From the NCBI GenBank assembly GCA_046757965.1, contig JBHHZI010000161.1:1-6926 (forward strand): DNA of 6,926 bases, read 5' to 3'. Below, one piece after another: positions 6,376 to 6,926 of the stretch. The notes beneath the pieces are model-generated. The model did no database searches and was not told where the DNA came from. It saw nothing but the letters and a program-made list of their open reading frames with translations. How positions within the stretch are numbered: the first letter of the stretch is position 1; each line of letters starts with the position of its first letter. The translations under genes were made by a program, and so were the position numbers. The DNA is from JBHHZI01 sp046757965. Its GTDB lineage: Bacteria; Acidobacteriota; Polarisedimenticolia; SMYD01.

Positions 6376-6914
6376 TCCATCTTCTCCAGCAACAGTGCCA
6401 CACCCGCCTGCACGTCGCCGACGAGGCGCGTGTACTCCATCGGCCGCCCGGCCACGATGCCGGCATCACACAGCGCCCGGAACGCGGGCTGCCATGCCTC
6501 GCCGACGAGAACGACGAGATGGTCTCCCACCAGGCGGGCCCGATGCAAGGCCCACAGGAAGGATACCTCGGCGAGCGTTCCCGCCTTGCCGGACATGACG
6601 AGCGCCCCGGCTGTCGCCGCGATCAGCGTCCGCGTCCTGACGAACAGGTCCGGCGTCGGGATCTCGCTGGTGAGCCAGCGATTGGGCCGCGCGCGGTCAC
6701 CGAACGCCTCCACGGTGACCCCGATGGCCAGTCCTCCCGCCTCGCGGGCGCCGCGGCTGGCGGCCTCCATGACGCCGCCATAACCGCCGGTGACCACGGC
6801 CACGCCCGCCTTGGCGAGACGCTCCCCGGCCTCGCGGGCGGCGGCGTAGGCCGGATCGCCCGGCGTCGGCTCTCCCGACCCGAACACCGCGATCGCGGGA
6901 CGCCCCGCCAGCAC
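6372..6914 (-). CDS. LOG-family (lysine decarboxylase-like, SLOG fold) protein
   Basis: LOG proteins have a Rossmann-like nucleotide-binding fold. Characterised members are phosphoribohydrolases that release a free base from (cytokinin) nucleoside 5'-monophosphates; most bacterial members have no tested substrate. The 180 residues show the N-terminal strand and loop AIAVFGSGEP (7-16), the glycine-rich TGGYGGVMEAASRGAREAGG (42-61), and SGKAGTLAEVSFLW (108-121). The last corresponds to the family motif PGGxGTxxE, but here the second Gly is Lys and the Pro is Ser; the GT and Glu116 are kept. Arg93 and Arg95 lie where family members carry a conserved Arg. The start is uncertain: GTG at 6914 gives a plausible N-terminus but has no Shine-Dalgarno, and the frame stays open to the window edge at 6926, so the true start may lie beyond it. 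The stop overlaps the lepB ATG. The family call is firm, the substrate unknown. The name lysine decarboxylase is a historical misannotation. Confidence 0.85.
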   Translation of the reverse strand: MLAGRPAIAVFGSGEPTPGDPAYAAAREAGERLAKAGVAVVTGGYGGVMEAASRGAREAGGLAIGVTVEAFGDRARPNRWLTSEIPTPDLFVRTRTLIAATAGALVMSGKAGTLAEVSFLWALHRARLVGDHLVVLVGEAWQPAFRALCDAGIVAGRPMEYTRLVGDVQAGVALLLEKME

Positions 6915-6926
6915 GGTATCGAGCCG

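Noticed and set aside
5455..6783. 442-codon plus-strand open frame
   Set aside because: It is antisense to the Rho-N gene, lepB and the LOG gene, all of which show real family motifs on the minus strand.
1..6926. CRISPR array, tRNA or rRNA gene, insertion sequence, phage or defence module
   Set aside because: I found no spaced direct repeats, tRNA-like folds, transposase motifs or terminal inverted repeats. Nearly all bases are taken up by six recognisable genes.

Overview
The window comes from a GC-rich bacterium (roughly two thirds G+C by eye, with strong G/C preference at third codon positions). The gene content is chromosomal housekeeping, and I saw no sign of phage, plasmid, transposon or CRISPR. 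An sRho-N-like small protein beside lepB, the 'CCGG-D' style MnmA and the HLGQ version of the IleS signature suggest a lineage such as Acidobacteriota or another deep Gram-negative phylum. That placement is inference from memory of family variants and is weak.

Layout. Bases 1-2848 (minus) hold isoleucyl-tRNA synthetase (ileS), intact and in one frame but cut by the left window edge before its stop codon. Bases 2849-2988 are a 140-base divergent intergenic region with a candidate promoter for each side. Bases 2989-5300 (plus) hold a two-gene operon: a NifS/IscS-type cysteine desulfurase and mnmA (tRNA 2-thiouridylase), overlapping by the 4 bases ATGA. A 37-base convergent gap follows. Bases 5338-6914 (minus) hold a three-gene set transcribed in the order LOG-family protein, lepB (signal peptidase I), then a small Rho-N-domain protein. 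The LOG gene and lepB also overlap by ATGA, and the small protein follows lepB after 30 bases that contain a perfect GC palindrome.

How the genes work together. The desulfurase most likely supplies persulfide sulfur to MnmA for 2-thiolation of U34 in tRNA Lys, Glu and Gln, as in the known desulfurase-mnmA pairs (for example yrvO-mnmA of Bacillus). IleS charges tRNA-Ile, so the divergent region carries two separate translation functions. LepB removes signal peptides from exported proteins. I see no biochemical reason for the LOG-lepB-Rho-N arrangement.

No undescribed system is evident. The points most worth checking are substitutions at conserved positions: HIGH to HLGQ in IleS, an altered PLP-phosphate motif in the desulfurase, and a non-canonical phosphate motif in the LOG protein. 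The uncharacterised small Rho-N protein and a possibly leaderless start for the desulfurase also merit a look.
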